Below are positions 43,966 to 51,990 of a stretch of DNA of 64,000 nucleotides, piece after piece. Source of the DNA: Bacteroidota bacterium (GTDB lineage: Bacteria > Bacteroidota > Bacteroidia > Bacteroidales > Bacteroidaceae). The notes under the pieces were generated by a model. That model had not been told where the DNA came from. It saw only the letters and a program-made list of their open reading frames with translations, and did no database searches. How positions within the stretch are numbered: position 1 is the first letter of the stretch; every line of letters begins with the position of its first letter. The position numbers were made by a program, and so were the translations under genes. The stretch spans positions 55,227-119,226 of the forward strand of contig JAEXAJ010000180.1 in assembly GCA_023458215.1 (NCBI GenBank), in the 5' to 3' direction.

Positions 43966-44955
43966 TCAATCAAAATTGCTGCTAATCAAACATTGCACTA
44001 AATCACTTCCTTCTTTATCATTCACAAAATCAATAAAGACAATGCCATAATTCTTTTTACCGACTTTCTTGATATAATCCGTTACTGGCTTATTAATCTG
44101 ACTGGCAAAGACGAGAGGTGTACCTAAAGGCAGGCCCGTGGCGCTCACAAAAGAAATTCCCCAACGCCGTGAAGACGCAGGTTCAGAGGAAATATTATCA
44201 AAGTTCCGCATACAAACCTTTATTTTCTTTTCGGCTTCCTTTTTTGAGCCCGATTCATATTGGTACTCATCTTGAAGCAGTACAAAACCATCCAGTCCTT
44301 TATTATTACGAAGAGTCAACACGCAAGTGGCATTATCCTTCCAACCCAAACAGGCAGCTCCTGGATATTCGGCCATAGCACGATCCCTATGTAGAAAGAG
44401 AATCTTTCCACGACAATCCTTCAATGTTAGTTCCGGAGAAAAGTCCATTACAAAATAGGATTGGCTGGATGCATCACTCAATGAAGTCGATAGTAAAGAT
44501 GCATAATCCTGCAACTCTCCACCTTCTTTCTTCAATGAGACAATCAAAGTTTCAGTAGGATGCTCTTGCAAGAAATGAAGAAAATCGGGCAACACATTGT
44601 CTTCCCAATAAATATCTTGAAAAGCATAACTATGATAGACTCCCAATTTATTGTCTTTCTTCTGCAGACGGATGTCAAAAGCTCGAATGCCTTGCTGCAA
44701 TTGGGCTGAAATATCTGATGATTGTGTTTTCAGCATAGGGCCACCTTTAGTTGTGCCACTATCATGCGTACCGGGAATAGAGATTTTACAGACAGGAAGA
44801 GTATCTGGAAGCCCCTTCATCCATTCAGACTGCAAGACAACACTACTTTCCTGCATACCCACAACAGCCTTATGCTTTCCTGCACAAGCTGTGAAAGAGA
44901 ATAAAGATATAACTAAGGCTAATACACCAACTGTTCGTAAAAACTTTCGTTCCAT
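43966..44955 (-). CDS. PI-PLC X-domain lipoprotein (phosphatidylinositol-specific phospholipase C-like)
   Basis: 329 aa. Lipobox SFTAC (Cys24). Catalytic features of the bacterial PI-PLC family: SIPGTHDSGT (general base His64 and Asp65), QGIRAFDIRLQ (Asp94, and Arg96 in the place of the eukaryotic Ca2+ site) and GVYHSYAF (general acid His108). C-terminal barrel strands are GISFVSATG and YGIVFIDFVND. Known enzymes cleave PI or GPI anchors to diacylglycerol and inositol (cyclic) phosphate. It has its own promoter carrying the operator also found before the ROK and susC genes, which ties it to PUL 2 regulation. Cleavage of lipid from GPI-linked host glycoconjugates is attractive but unproven. 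Confidence 0.87.
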   Translation of the reverse strand: MERKFLRTVGVLALVISLFSFTACAGKHKAVVGMQESSVVLQSEWMKGLPDTLPVCKISIPGTHDSGTTKGGPMLKTQSSDISAQLQQGIRAFDIRLQKKDNKLGVYHSYAFQDIYWEDNVLPDFLHFLQEHPTETLIVSLKKEGGELQDYASLLSTSLSDASSQSYFVMDFSPELTLKDCRGKILFLHRDRAMAEYPGAACLGWKDNATCVLTLRNNKGLDGFVLLQDEYQYESGSKKEAEKKIKVCMRNFDNISSEPASSRRWGISFVSATGLPLGTPLVFASQINKPVTDYIKKVGKKNYGIVFIDFVNDKEGSDLVQCLISSNFD

Positions 44956-44984
44956 AATATAGTATTCTAAAGCTTTAATTGTCG

Positions 44985-45052
44985 CAAAAGTAGGAGATTC
45001 ATTTTTTTTTAGTATCCTTATTTGCGTATTAAGTTCCTCATATTGCGTAAAA
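44985..45052 (-). promoter_or_regulatory. PI-PLC gene promoter and 21-bp direct-repeat operator
   Basis: TACTTTTG (minus; plus 44985-44992) is the -7 box, 30 bp upstream of the start. TTGCG occurs at 45022 and 45043, 21 bp apart, in a 32-bp stretch identical at 23 positions to the ROK operator and at the same 29-bp offset from the -7 box. The rest of the 275-bp gap up to 45230 shows only AT-rich sequence without a gene. Confidence 0.65.
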
Positions 45053-45230
45053 CAGAGAAGATATATCCATAATAAACTGAAAGCTCCGTAATATTTATAG
45101 AACTTTCTCTCAAAGCTAAGAGGTAAAACTACTCAAACATGCACTCATTCAGCTTATATATACATTAATATATAGGGAAAGTAGTCTTGCAAACCATTGA
45201 AATCAACTTTCTGATATGGGAAAAAGGGAA

Positions 45231-45998
45231 TCAAGAGAATAAAGTGAATTGTAAATGATTGCCCCCACTACGCTCTTCATCAAACTCGAACCCCTCCCAT
45301 GTAAAGTTTTTCAAGTCTTCGGGATTCTCTATACGATTTTTAATAATGGAACGTACCATTTCTCCACGGTTCATTTTGGTATATATAACGATCGTCTTCA
45401 GGTCTCCACCCTTCCGTACCTGAAACTCGGGAGTAATGACACGTACTTCCCGCTCTACCCGCTTCCAATCGAACAAGTCCTGCATCTCGCCACTTGCCAA
45501 ATTCACAAGTACTCCGCCCTGACGCCGGATTTCGGCAATGAAGTAATCCGTAAGTATAGGTTTCCAGTAGTCGAACATAGAGATACCTCCTTTTTCGGGC
45601 AGACGTACATCCCCTTCCAGGCGATAAGGCTTGATGCCATCCAAGGGGCGGAGTAATCCGTAAAGAAAAGAAGTGATGCGCAGATGATCTTGCGCATAAT
45701 AAAAATCATCCGTCGTGAAATCTTTAGGAAGAATACGTTTATAAACTGCGCCCGTATAAGCAAAAATTGCCGGCATCGCACGATTATCTTCCGAACAGAA
45801 ATCATGAAAACGTAAACGATTCTCAGCAGCAATCTTCGCATTCACCCGCAGAAGTTTTTCCAGTTCACCTGCCGAATATTGGGACATCTCCAATGCATTC
45901 TGCACAGCATTCGTTTCAAACTTAGGAATCGTAACTTCGGGCACAGCAACAGAGCTACGTGAAGCCATTGTCTTTGCACAAGAGATAAAAGTGAGCAT
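45231..45998 (-). CDS. yaaA: Peroxide stress protein YaaA
   Basis: 255 aa, typical length. UPF0246/YaaA family: starts MLTFISCAKTM (usual MLILLSPAKTM), then FETNAVQNALEMSQYSAGELEKLL, PAIFAYTGAVYKRI, AQDHLRITSFLYGLLRPLDGIKPYRLE, LVNLASGEMQDLFDWKRV and YTKMNRGEMVRSII. In other bacteria it limits free iron and DNA damage during H2O2 stress; the mechanism is incompletely known. It is divergent from recJ, with back-to-back promoters in the 198-bp gap. Confidence 0.93.
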   Translation of the reverse strand: MLTFISCAKTMASRSSVAVPEVTIPKFETNAVQNALEMSQYSAGELEKLLRVNAKIAAENRLRFHDFCSEDNRAMPAIFAYTGAVYKRILPKDFTTDDFYYAQDHLRITSFLYGLLRPLDGIKPYRLEGDVRLPEKGGISMFDYWKPILTDYFIAEIRRQGGVLVNLASGEMQDLFDWKRVEREVRVITPEFQVRKGGDLKTIVIYTKMNRGEMVRSIIKNRIENPEDLKNFTWEGFEFDEERSGGNHLQFTLFS

Positions 45999-46027
45999 AA
46001 TCTTATTCTTTAAAATTTATAGTGATA

Positions 46028-46110
46028 CAAAAATAAAGAAATAATTCGAGACCATAAAAGAAAGATTTTTATTCTTTTCATACACGTTTCAAGAGTTTTT
46101 CATACCTTTA
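46028..46110. promoter_or_regulatory. Divergent -7 elements for yaaA and recJ
   Basis: TATTTTTG on the minus strand (plus 46028-46035) sits 30 bp upstream of yaaA. TACCTTTA on the plus strand (46103-46110) sits ~87 bp upstream of recJ ATG 46197. The second deviates from TAnnTTTG at the last base. Confidence 0.45.
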
Positions 46111-46196
46111 CAGCTTGTTGGAGAATAGTGCCTTTTTCCGCACTTATCCCCCTTCTCCAATACCTTGAGACGAAGAAAGAAAAAATAATATATAAA

Positions 46197-47912
46197 ATGA
46201 CTCACAAATGGAATTATCTACCCATTACATCCGAACAGGCAGAAGCAAGCCAACAACTGGCCCAAGAATTGGGAATTAGCCCGATACTTGGAGGATTGCT
46301 GGTGGAGCGGGGAATAACGACGGCAACGAATGCCCGGAAGTTTTTCCGCCCGCAACTACCCGATCTATACGACCCTTTCCTGATGAAGGATATGGATGTC
46401 GCTGTAGAGCGCCTGAATAAAGCAATGGGAAAAAAAGAGCGCATTCTGGTTTATGGAGATTATGATGTAGACGGTACTACCGCAGTAGCACTGGTTTACA
46501 AGTTTATTCAACAGTTCTATTCGAACATTGACTACTACATCCCCGACCGCTACAACGAAGGATACGGGGTTTCGAACAAAGGAATAGACTATGCTGCCGA
46601 AACCGGTGTAGGCCTGATTATCGTATTGGATTGCGGCATCAAAGCCGTTGAAGAAATTACGTATGCCAAAGAGAGAGGTATCGATTTCATCATCTGCGAC
46701 CATCACGTGCCCGATGACGTGTTACCTCCGGCGGTAGCTATCCTCAATGCCAAACGCATAGACAATACTTACCCGTACGAGCACCTTTCGGGTTGCGGGG
46801 TAGGCTTCAAGTTTATGCAGGCTTTTGCCATCAGCAACGGCATTGAGTTCCACCACCTGATTCCTTTATTGGATTTACTTGCCGTAAGCATCGCTTCGGA
46901 TATCGTACCTATCATGGGAGAGAACCGTATTCTCGCCTACCACGGGCTAAAGCAATTGAACAGCAATCCCAGTGTAGGTTTAAAAGCCATTATTGACGTT
47001 TGCGGACTGACGGAAAAAGAAATCACCGTAAGCGATATCGTATTCAAGATAGGTCCTCGCATCAATGCATCCGGACGTATCCAGAACGGGAAAGAAGCTG
47101 TCGATTTGCTGATTGAGAAAGATTTCTCCACCGCTTTGGAGAAAGCCGGTCAGATAAACCAATACAACGAAACCCGCAAAGACCTCGACAAGAGCATGAC
47201 CGAGGAAGCCAATCAGATAGTGACCGACCTGGAAGGGCTTGCCGACCGCCGTTCTATCGTGATATACAACGAAGACTGGCACAAAGGTGTAATCGGTATC
47301 GTCGCCTCCCGCCTGACGGAAGTCTATTATCGCCCGGCAGTTGTACTGACGCGTACAGACAATATGGCAACCGGTTCCGCCCGCTCTGTTTCCGGTTTCG
47401 ACGTTTACAAGGCCATCGAACATTGTCGTGACTTACTGGAAAACTTCGGAGGACATACGTATGCCGCCGGTCTTTCCATGAAAGTAGAAAATGTGCAAAA
47501 ATTCACGGAACGCTTCGAAGAGTTCGTCTCACAGAATATATTGCCCGAACAGACCAGTGCAGTGATTGATATCAACGCTGAAATTGACTTCAGAGACATT
47601 ACTCCGAAATTCTTCAGCGACCTGAAGAAATTCAATCCTTTTGGTCCTGACAATATAAAGCCGGTATTCTGTACGCACAATGTCTACGACTATGGCACCA
47701 GCAAAGTAGTGGGACGTGACCAGGAACATATCAAATTGGAACTGGTAGACAACAAATCGAACAATGTTATGAACGGCATTGCCTTCGGACAGAGTTCGCA
47801 TGTACGTTTTATCAAATCCAAGCGTTCGTTCGATATCTGCTACACCATTGAAGAGAATACCCACAAACGGGGGGAAGTGCAATTGCAGATAGAAGATATT
47901 AAGCCCAATTAA
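46197..47912 (+). CDS. recJ: Single-stranded-DNA-specific exonuclease RecJ
   Basis: 571 aa from ATG 46197 (MTHKWNYLPITSEQAEASQQ), preferred over the in-frame ATG at 46128, whose extension is not RecJ-like. DHH phosphoesterase motifs: VYGDYDVDGTTA (Asp88, Asp90, Asp92), VLDCGI and CDHHVPDD (Asp168-His169-His170), then SGCGVGFKF, the DHHA1 region (GRIQNGKEAVDLL, HKGVIGIVASRLTEVYYRPAV, SARSVSGFDVYKAI, FGGHTYAAGLSM) and an OB fold. It degrades ssDNA 5' to 3' in recombination and mismatch repair. recQ follows 65 bp downstream, a functional pairing known from RecF-type gap repair. Confidence 0.97.
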   Translation: MTHKWNYLPITSEQAEASQQLAQELGISPILGGLLVERGITTATNARKFFRPQLPDLYDPFLMKDMDVAVERLNKAMGKKERILVYGDYDVDGTTAVALVYKFIQQFYSNIDYYIPDRYNEGYGVSNKGIDYAAETGVGLIIVLDCGIKAVEEITYAKERGIDFIICDHHVPDDVLPPAVAILNAKRIDNTYPYEHLSGCGVGFKFMQAFAISNGIEFHHLIPLLDLLAVSIASDIVPIMGENRILAYHGLKQLNSNPSVGLKAIIDVCGLTEKEITVSDIVFKIGPRINASGRIQNGKEAVDLLIEKDFSTALEKAGQINQYNETRKDLDKSMTEEANQIVTDLEGLADRRSIVIYNEDWHKGVIGIVASRLTEVYYRPAVVLTRTDNMATGSARSVSGFDVYKAIEHCRDLLENFGGHTYAAGLSMKVENVQKFTERFEEFVSQNILPEQTSAVIDINAEIDFRDITPKFFSDLKKFNPFGPDNIKPVFCTHNVYDYGTSKVVGRDQEHIKLELVDNKSNNVMNGIAFGQSSHVRFIKSKRSFDICYTIEENTHKRGEVQLQIEDIKPN

Positions 47913-47926
47913 TAAAGTGATGAAGT

Positions 47927-47957
47927 GATAAGGTGATGGAGTGATAATCACCTTATC
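47927..47957. other. Hairpin and GTGAT direct repeats between recJ and recQ
   Basis: GATAAGGTGAT (47927-47937) pairs with ATCACCTTATC (47947-47957) around a 9-nt loop. The left arm lies within a run of GTGAT repeats about 8 bp apart (from ~47916). AT-rich sequence follows. It may be a weak terminator or attenuating structure ahead of recQ. Confidence 0.45.
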
Positions 47958-47977
47958 ATATTATTACCTTCCACACT

Positions 47978-49876
47978 ATGTACCAAGAGATATTAAAGCA
48001 ATATTGGGGTTATGATAACTTCCGTGGTATACAGGAAGACATCATCAACAGTATTGGTGAAGGCAAAGATACTTTAGGATTAATGCCTACAGGTGGTGGC
48101 AAATCCATTACTTTCCAAGTGCCGGCACTAGCCAAGGAGGGATTATGCATTGTTATTACTCCACTGATTGCTTTGATGAAAGACCAGGTACAAAACCTGA
48201 AGAAGCGTGGAATTAAGGCACTTGCCATCTACTCAGGAATGAGCAGGCAGGAAATTATTATCACGCTGGAAAATTGCATCTTCGGCAACTTCAAATTCCT
48301 CTACATCTCCCCCGAACGACTGGATACAGAAATCTTCCGTACCAAATTACCGAAGATGAATGTCTGCATGATTACCGTGGACGAAAGTCACTGCATATCA
48401 CAGTGGGGTTATGATTTCCGTCCTGCTTACCTCAAAATTGCAGAAATACGAGAACTGCTTCCGGGTGTGCCCGTGCTTGCATTAACCGCTACCGCTACTC
48501 CGGCAGTAGTGAAAGACATTCAGGCTCGTTTACACTTTCGTGAGGAAAACGTGTTCCGCATGAGTTTTGAACGTAAAAACCTTGCTTATATTGTTCGCAA
48601 TACAGAAAACAAGACCGGAGAACTACTGCATATATTGCGCCGCATGCCCGGTAGTGCCATTATTTATGTGCGCAACCGCCGACGTACCAAAGAAATCACC
48701 GAACTCTTACATAACGAAGATATCACCGCCGACTTCTACCATGCCGGACTGGACAATGCCACCAAAGACATTCGGCAGCAACGCTGGCAAACGGGCGAAA
48801 GCCGAGTGATGGTAGCTACCAATGCTTTCGGCATGGGCATCGACAAACCGGATGTACGCATTGTTATCCATCTTGATTTACCGGATTCCATAGAAGCCTA
48901 CTTTCAGGAGGCCGGACGTGCCGGACGCGACGGGCAAAAGGCATACGCAGTGATACTTTATGCCAAATCGGACAAAACCGCCCTTCATAAGCGTATTCCC
49001 GACACTTTCCCCGAGAAAGAGTATATAAAAGAAGTATACGAACACCTGCAATATTATTACCAAATGGCGATGGGTGACGGACAAGATTGTGTACGCGAGT
49101 TCAACCTAGAAGACTTTTGCCGGAAATTCAAATACTTCCCGGTTCCCGTAGACAGTGCCTTGAAAATACTTACTCAGGCCGGTTATCTGGAATATACCGA
49201 CGAGCAAGATAATGCTTCCCGCCTACTTTTCACGATCCGGCGGGACGAGCTCTACAAATTACGGGAAATGGGTGAAAATATGGATAAGCTCATTCAAATG
49301 GTATTGCGTTCTTACACCGGAGTCTTCACCGATTATGCTTTCATCAATGAAGACTCGCTCGCCGTACGCACCGGACTTACTCGCAGGCAGGTCTATGATT
49401 CACTAATCCAACTTGCAAAGTTGCGTATTGTCAGCTATACTCCACAGAAGAAGACACCTTATATAATATACACGCGCGAACGCGTTGAAATGCGACATCT
49501 TCAAATATCCCACACCGTATACGAAGAACGCAAAGAAAGATATGAGAAACGAATAAACGCCATATTGGATTATGTAACCAACGACACTGCATGTCGTAGC
49601 CGTATGCTATTACGCTATTTTGGAGAAAAGAACGAGCACGACTGCGGGCAATGTGATACCTGCATCCATTTAAAAAGTAAAGAAATTCCCGAACAGCTAC
49701 CGCCTGAAGAACTCACCGGGAAGATACTTCAAGTTTTATCCCGGCAAACGATGTCTCCGGCTGCCCTAGCGGAGCACTTGTCTGTTGAGAAAGAAATATT
49801 AATCGATCTGCTGCATGAGTTATTGGATAAAGAGCAAGTAATTGCTGTCAACGGAATGCTGCAAATCAAAAAATAA
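47978..49876 (+). CDS. recQ: ATP-dependent DNA helicase RecQ
   Basis: 632 aa. Superfamily 2 motifs in order: FRGIQEDIINSI (motif 0), MPTGGGKSITFQVPAL (Walker A, ~36-50), TPLIALMKDQV (Ia), VDESHCISQWGYDFRPAY (DExH and aromatic loop), ALTATATP (III), YVRNRRRTKEITELL (IV), VMVATNAFGMGIDKPDVRIVIH (V) and YFQEAGRAGRDG (VI). The RQC zinc site ends CGQCDTC, and the C-terminus is a short HRDC-less tail. It unwinds DNA 3' to 5' and works with RecJ encoded just upstream. Bacteroides carries several RecQ paralogues; this one is complete. Confidence 0.97.
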   Translation: MYQEILKQYWGYDNFRGIQEDIINSIGEGKDTLGLMPTGGGKSITFQVPALAKEGLCIVITPLIALMKDQVQNLKKRGIKALAIYSGMSRQEIIITLENCIFGNFKFLYISPERLDTEIFRTKLPKMNVCMITVDESHCISQWGYDFRPAYLKIAEIRELLPGVPVLALTATATPAVVKDIQARLHFREENVFRMSFERKNLAYIVRNTENKTGELLHILRRMPGSAIIYVRNRRRTKEITELLHNEDITADFYHAGLDNATKDIRQQRWQTGESRVMVATNAFGMGIDKPDVRIVIHLDLPDSIEAYFQEAGRAGRDGQKAYAVILYAKSDKTALHKRIPDTFPEKEYIKEVYEHLQYYYQMAMGDGQDCVREFNLEDFCRKFKYFPVPVDSALKILTQAGYLEYTDEQDNASRLLFTIRRDELYKLREMGENMDKLIQMVLRSYTGVFTDYAFINEDSLAVRTGLTRRQVYDSLIQLAKLRIVSYTPQKKTPYIIYTRERVEMRHLQISHTVYEERKERYEKRINAILDYVTNDTACRSRMLLRYFGEKNEHDCGQCDTCIHLKSKEIPEQLPPEELTGKILQVLSRQTMSPAALAEHLSVEKEILIDLLHELLDKEQVIAVNGMLQIKK

Positions 49877-49881
49877 TTCAT

Positions 49882-49889
49882 TACTTTTG
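49882..49889 (+). promoter_or_regulatory. -7 element before the TPR gene
   Basis: TACTTTTG fits TAnnTTTG and lies in the 83-bp gap after recQ, ~70 bp upstream of the TPR protein start. Confidence 0.5.
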
Positions 49890-49959
49890 TCACCGAGATA
49901 CGGCTTACCCCCATTTCTCTCTTTTTTATTTATAATTCTTAATTTTCAATTTACTACGT

Positions 49960-50919
49960 ATGGGATTCTTTAAATCTTTTTTCTCCGGCAAAACAGAAAA
50001 GCCGGTAGATGAGAAACAAAAAAACGATCAAAAGAACTTTGAAATATTCAAGTACGATGGCATGCGTGCCCAACGTATGGGACGTGCAGATTATGCCATC
50101 AAGTGTTTCACAGAGGCGCTTGCTATTCAAGAGGACTTCGAGACAATGGGATACCTGGCACAAGTCTATATTCAGACCCAAGAGTTAGAGGAAGGTCGCA
50201 AATTGCTGGAAGAGATGATAAAAAAAGAACCGGAACATACTTCCACTTATATCACCCTCGCTAATGTTTGTTATATGCAGGAAGATTATCCGGCTATGGC
50301 AGAAGCAGCCAAGAAGGCTATTGAAATAGAAGAAGGGAATGCCGTGGCCCACTACTTGCTTGGCAAGGCGGATAATGGACAGGGAGACGGCATTATGTGT
50401 ATTGCCCACCTCACCAAAGCGATCGTACTGAAAGACGATTTTATAGAAGCCCGCTTATTGCGTGCAGAAGCTTTGACCAACATGCAGCAATATAAAGAAG
50501 CCATGGAAGACATCGACGCCATTCTGGCACACGATCCTGAAGATGAGAGCGCCCTATTGCAACGTGGAAAAATCAAAGAAGCTACCGGCAACGAAGAAGA
50601 TGCTGAAAATGATTACCACAATGTAACGGAATTAAACCCATTCAATGAACAGGCATTCCTTTATCTAGGGCAACTCTACATCGCACAAAAGAAATTGTCC
50701 GAAGCCATCGAACTCTTTACCGAAGCCATCGAACTGAATCCCAATTTTGCCCAAGCCTACCACGAGCGTGGCCGTGCCAAGCTCTTGAACGGAGACAAAA
50801 ACGGTTCCATGGAAGATATGAAGAAAGGACTGGAACTTAACCCGAAGGATATCCGGAACTTCAACGGACAATATGGTAACCAGCCGGGAGGTAGTACCGG
50901 AAATATATTAGGCCTATAA
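49960..50919 (+). CDS. Tetratricopeptide-repeat protein
   Basis: 319 aa, no signal peptide, so cytoplasmic. Starts MGFFKSFFSGKTEKPVDEK. From residue ~30 about seven TPR units follow, for example AQRMGRADYAIKCFTEALAI, STYITLANVCYMQEDYPAMA, AFLYLGQLYIAQKKLSEAIE and AYHERGRAKLLNGDKNGSME, with the typical ELNP(N/F) ends. The Gly/Asn-rich tail is GQYGNQPGGSTGNILGL. TPR scaffolds mediate protein contacts; the partner is unknown. It is followed 17 bp later by the EEP gene, so the two are probably co-transcribed. Confidence 0.85.
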   Translation: MGFFKSFFSGKTEKPVDEKQKNDQKNFEIFKYDGMRAQRMGRADYAIKCFTEALAIQEDFETMGYLAQVYIQTQELEEGRKLLEEMIKKEPEHTSTYITLANVCYMQEDYPAMAEAAKKAIEIEEGNAVAHYLLGKADNGQGDGIMCIAHLTKAIVLKDDFIEARLLRAEALTNMQQYKEAMEDIDAILAHDPEDESALLQRGKIKEATGNEEDAENDYHNVTELNPFNEQAFLYLGQLYIAQKKLSEAIELFTEAIELNPNFAQAYHERGRAKLLNGDKNGSMEDMKKGLELNPKDIRNFNGQYGNQPGGSTGNILGL

Positions 50920-50936
50920 ACCAAATACCATTATCA

Positions 50937-51692
50937 ATGAAACATCTTCTATTACTATCCTGGCTACTGTTAATAGTACTTGTCCCAACTTTTGCACAAA
51001 AAGCCGAAGTGAGTATTCTATCCTACAATGTACATAATTGCATCGGAATGGACAAAAAACAAGATTACCAACGCATAGCCAATGTCATACAACAAACCAC
51101 TCCGGACATTGTAGCCTTGCAGGAGTTAGATAGTATAACCGAACGAAATAAGGGAGTTTATGCTCTAGGCGAATTGGAAAAGCACACCGGAATGCATGGC
51201 ATTTACGCATCTGCCATTCCCTTTCAGGGCGGCAGCTACGGCATAGGTATACTATCTAAAGAAGTCCCCATTAAGTATGAAGTCATTTCCATGCCCGGAA
51301 GGGAAGAAAAACGCGCCCTGATAATTGCCGAGTTCAAGGATTATGTATTCTGCGCGACTCACCAATCACTTACTGCGGAAGACCAGCTACTTTCCGTGCC
51401 ACTGATATTAAATGAGTTGAAAGGTATTCATAAACCTATCTTCCTGGCAGGCGACATGAATTCCAACCCCGACAGCAAGCCACAGCAAATGCTGGCCAAA
51501 CAATTTGTCACGCTTAATGATACTGTTGCTTATACTTTCCCGGCCGACCTTCCCAACCGGTGTATAGATTATATCTATGCATACTCTCAGAACGGATATG
51601 AGTTTGATATACAACAACAAAGGGTTATTGAAGAAGCCATAGCATCCGATCACCGTCCGGTTCAAGTAGTTGTTCAAATAAAAGGAAAATAA
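50937..51692 (+). CDS. Secreted endonuclease/exonuclease/phosphatase family protein
   Basis: 251 aa. Signal peptide MKHLLLLSWLLLIVLVPTFAQ. EEP motifs: SILSYNVHNCIGMD, IVALQELDS, FCATHQSLTAEDQ, LAGDMNSNPDSKP, CIDYIYAY and ASDHRPVQVVV, giving a complete metal-dependent active site. The secreted form suggests phosphodiester or phosphomonoester hydrolysis in the periplasm; nuclease and sugar-phosphate phosphatase activity are both possible. The neighbours (TPR protein upstream, aromatic operon with its own leader downstream) give no further clue. It is distinct from the PUL 2 EEP protein at 33906. Confidence 0.88.
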   Translation: MKHLLLLSWLLLIVLVPTFAQKAEVSILSYNVHNCIGMDKKQDYQRIANVIQQTTPDIVALQELDSITERNKGVYALGELEKHTGMHGIYASAIPFQGGSYGIGILSKEVPIKYEVISMPGREEKRALIIAEFKDYVFCATHQSLTAEDQLLSVPLILNELKGIHKPIFLAGDMNSNPDSKPQQMLAKQFVTLNDTVAYTFPADLPNRCIDYIYAYSQNGYEFDIQQQRVIEEAIASDHRPVQVVVQIKGK

Positions 51693-51732
51693 GTAAATTT
51701 GTTACTATCCTCAAAAAAAATACAGTTTTTTG

Positions 51733-51762
51733 TTTGTATCTAAAAGAAAAGCATTACTTTTG
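51733..51762 (+). promoter_or_regulatory. Promoter of the phe/tyr operon
   Basis: -33 box TTTG (51733-51736) and -7 box TACTTTTG (51755-51762) are separated by 18 bp. Transcription should begin near 51770, about 25 nt ahead of the leader peptide ATG. Confidence 0.65.
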
Positions 51763-51792
51763 TCGCATAATAAAAAAACAGATAATACAAGT

Positions 51793-51879
51793 ATGAAGTC
51801 ATTTACTTATGCATATTACTTCTTTTTTTACTTTTACTTTAGCCAGAAAGTAGAGCGGGAGTTTGTATGTATCAAGTGA
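51793..51879 (+). CDS. Phe/Tyr-rich leader peptide of transcription attenuator
   Basis: A 28-codon ORF starting ATG AAG TCA and stopping TGA at 51877. Residues 4-16 read FTYAYYFFFYFYF; the whole peptide has 7 Phe and 5 Tyr, far beyond chance. It lies between the operon promoter and a terminator, directly upstream of pheA, the arrangement of leader peptides that sense charged tRNA-Phe and tRNA-Tyr. Just after the control codons, GAGCGGGA (51853-51860, inside the reading frame) is complementary to TCCCGCTC (51926-51933), the 5' arm of the terminator. A ribosome stalled at Phe/Tyr codons would leave GAGCGGGA free to form the antiterminator; a ribosome reaching the stop codon would cover it and let the terminator form. 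Confidence 0.88.
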   Translation: MKSFTYAYYFFFYFYFSQKVEREFVCIK

Positions 51880-51924
51880 CAGGATGCTTAAGAACTGAAA
51901 AGAGAGAACTAAGTAAATATACTG

Positions 51925-51959
51925 ATCCCGCTCCATTGTATGGAAGCGGGATTTTTTTT
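51925..51959 (+). terminator. Attenuator terminator upstream of pheA
   Basis: ATCCCGCTCCAT (51925-51936), a 3-nt loop and ATGGAAGCGGGAT (51940-51952) form a stem with one bulge, followed by a run of eight T. Its 5' arm can alternatively pair with GAGCGGGA (51853-51860) inside the leader ORF. It ends 31 bp before pheA. Confidence 0.88.
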
Positions 51960-51990
51960 GTAGCATAATTAAGAAAACAAATAGATAAAG

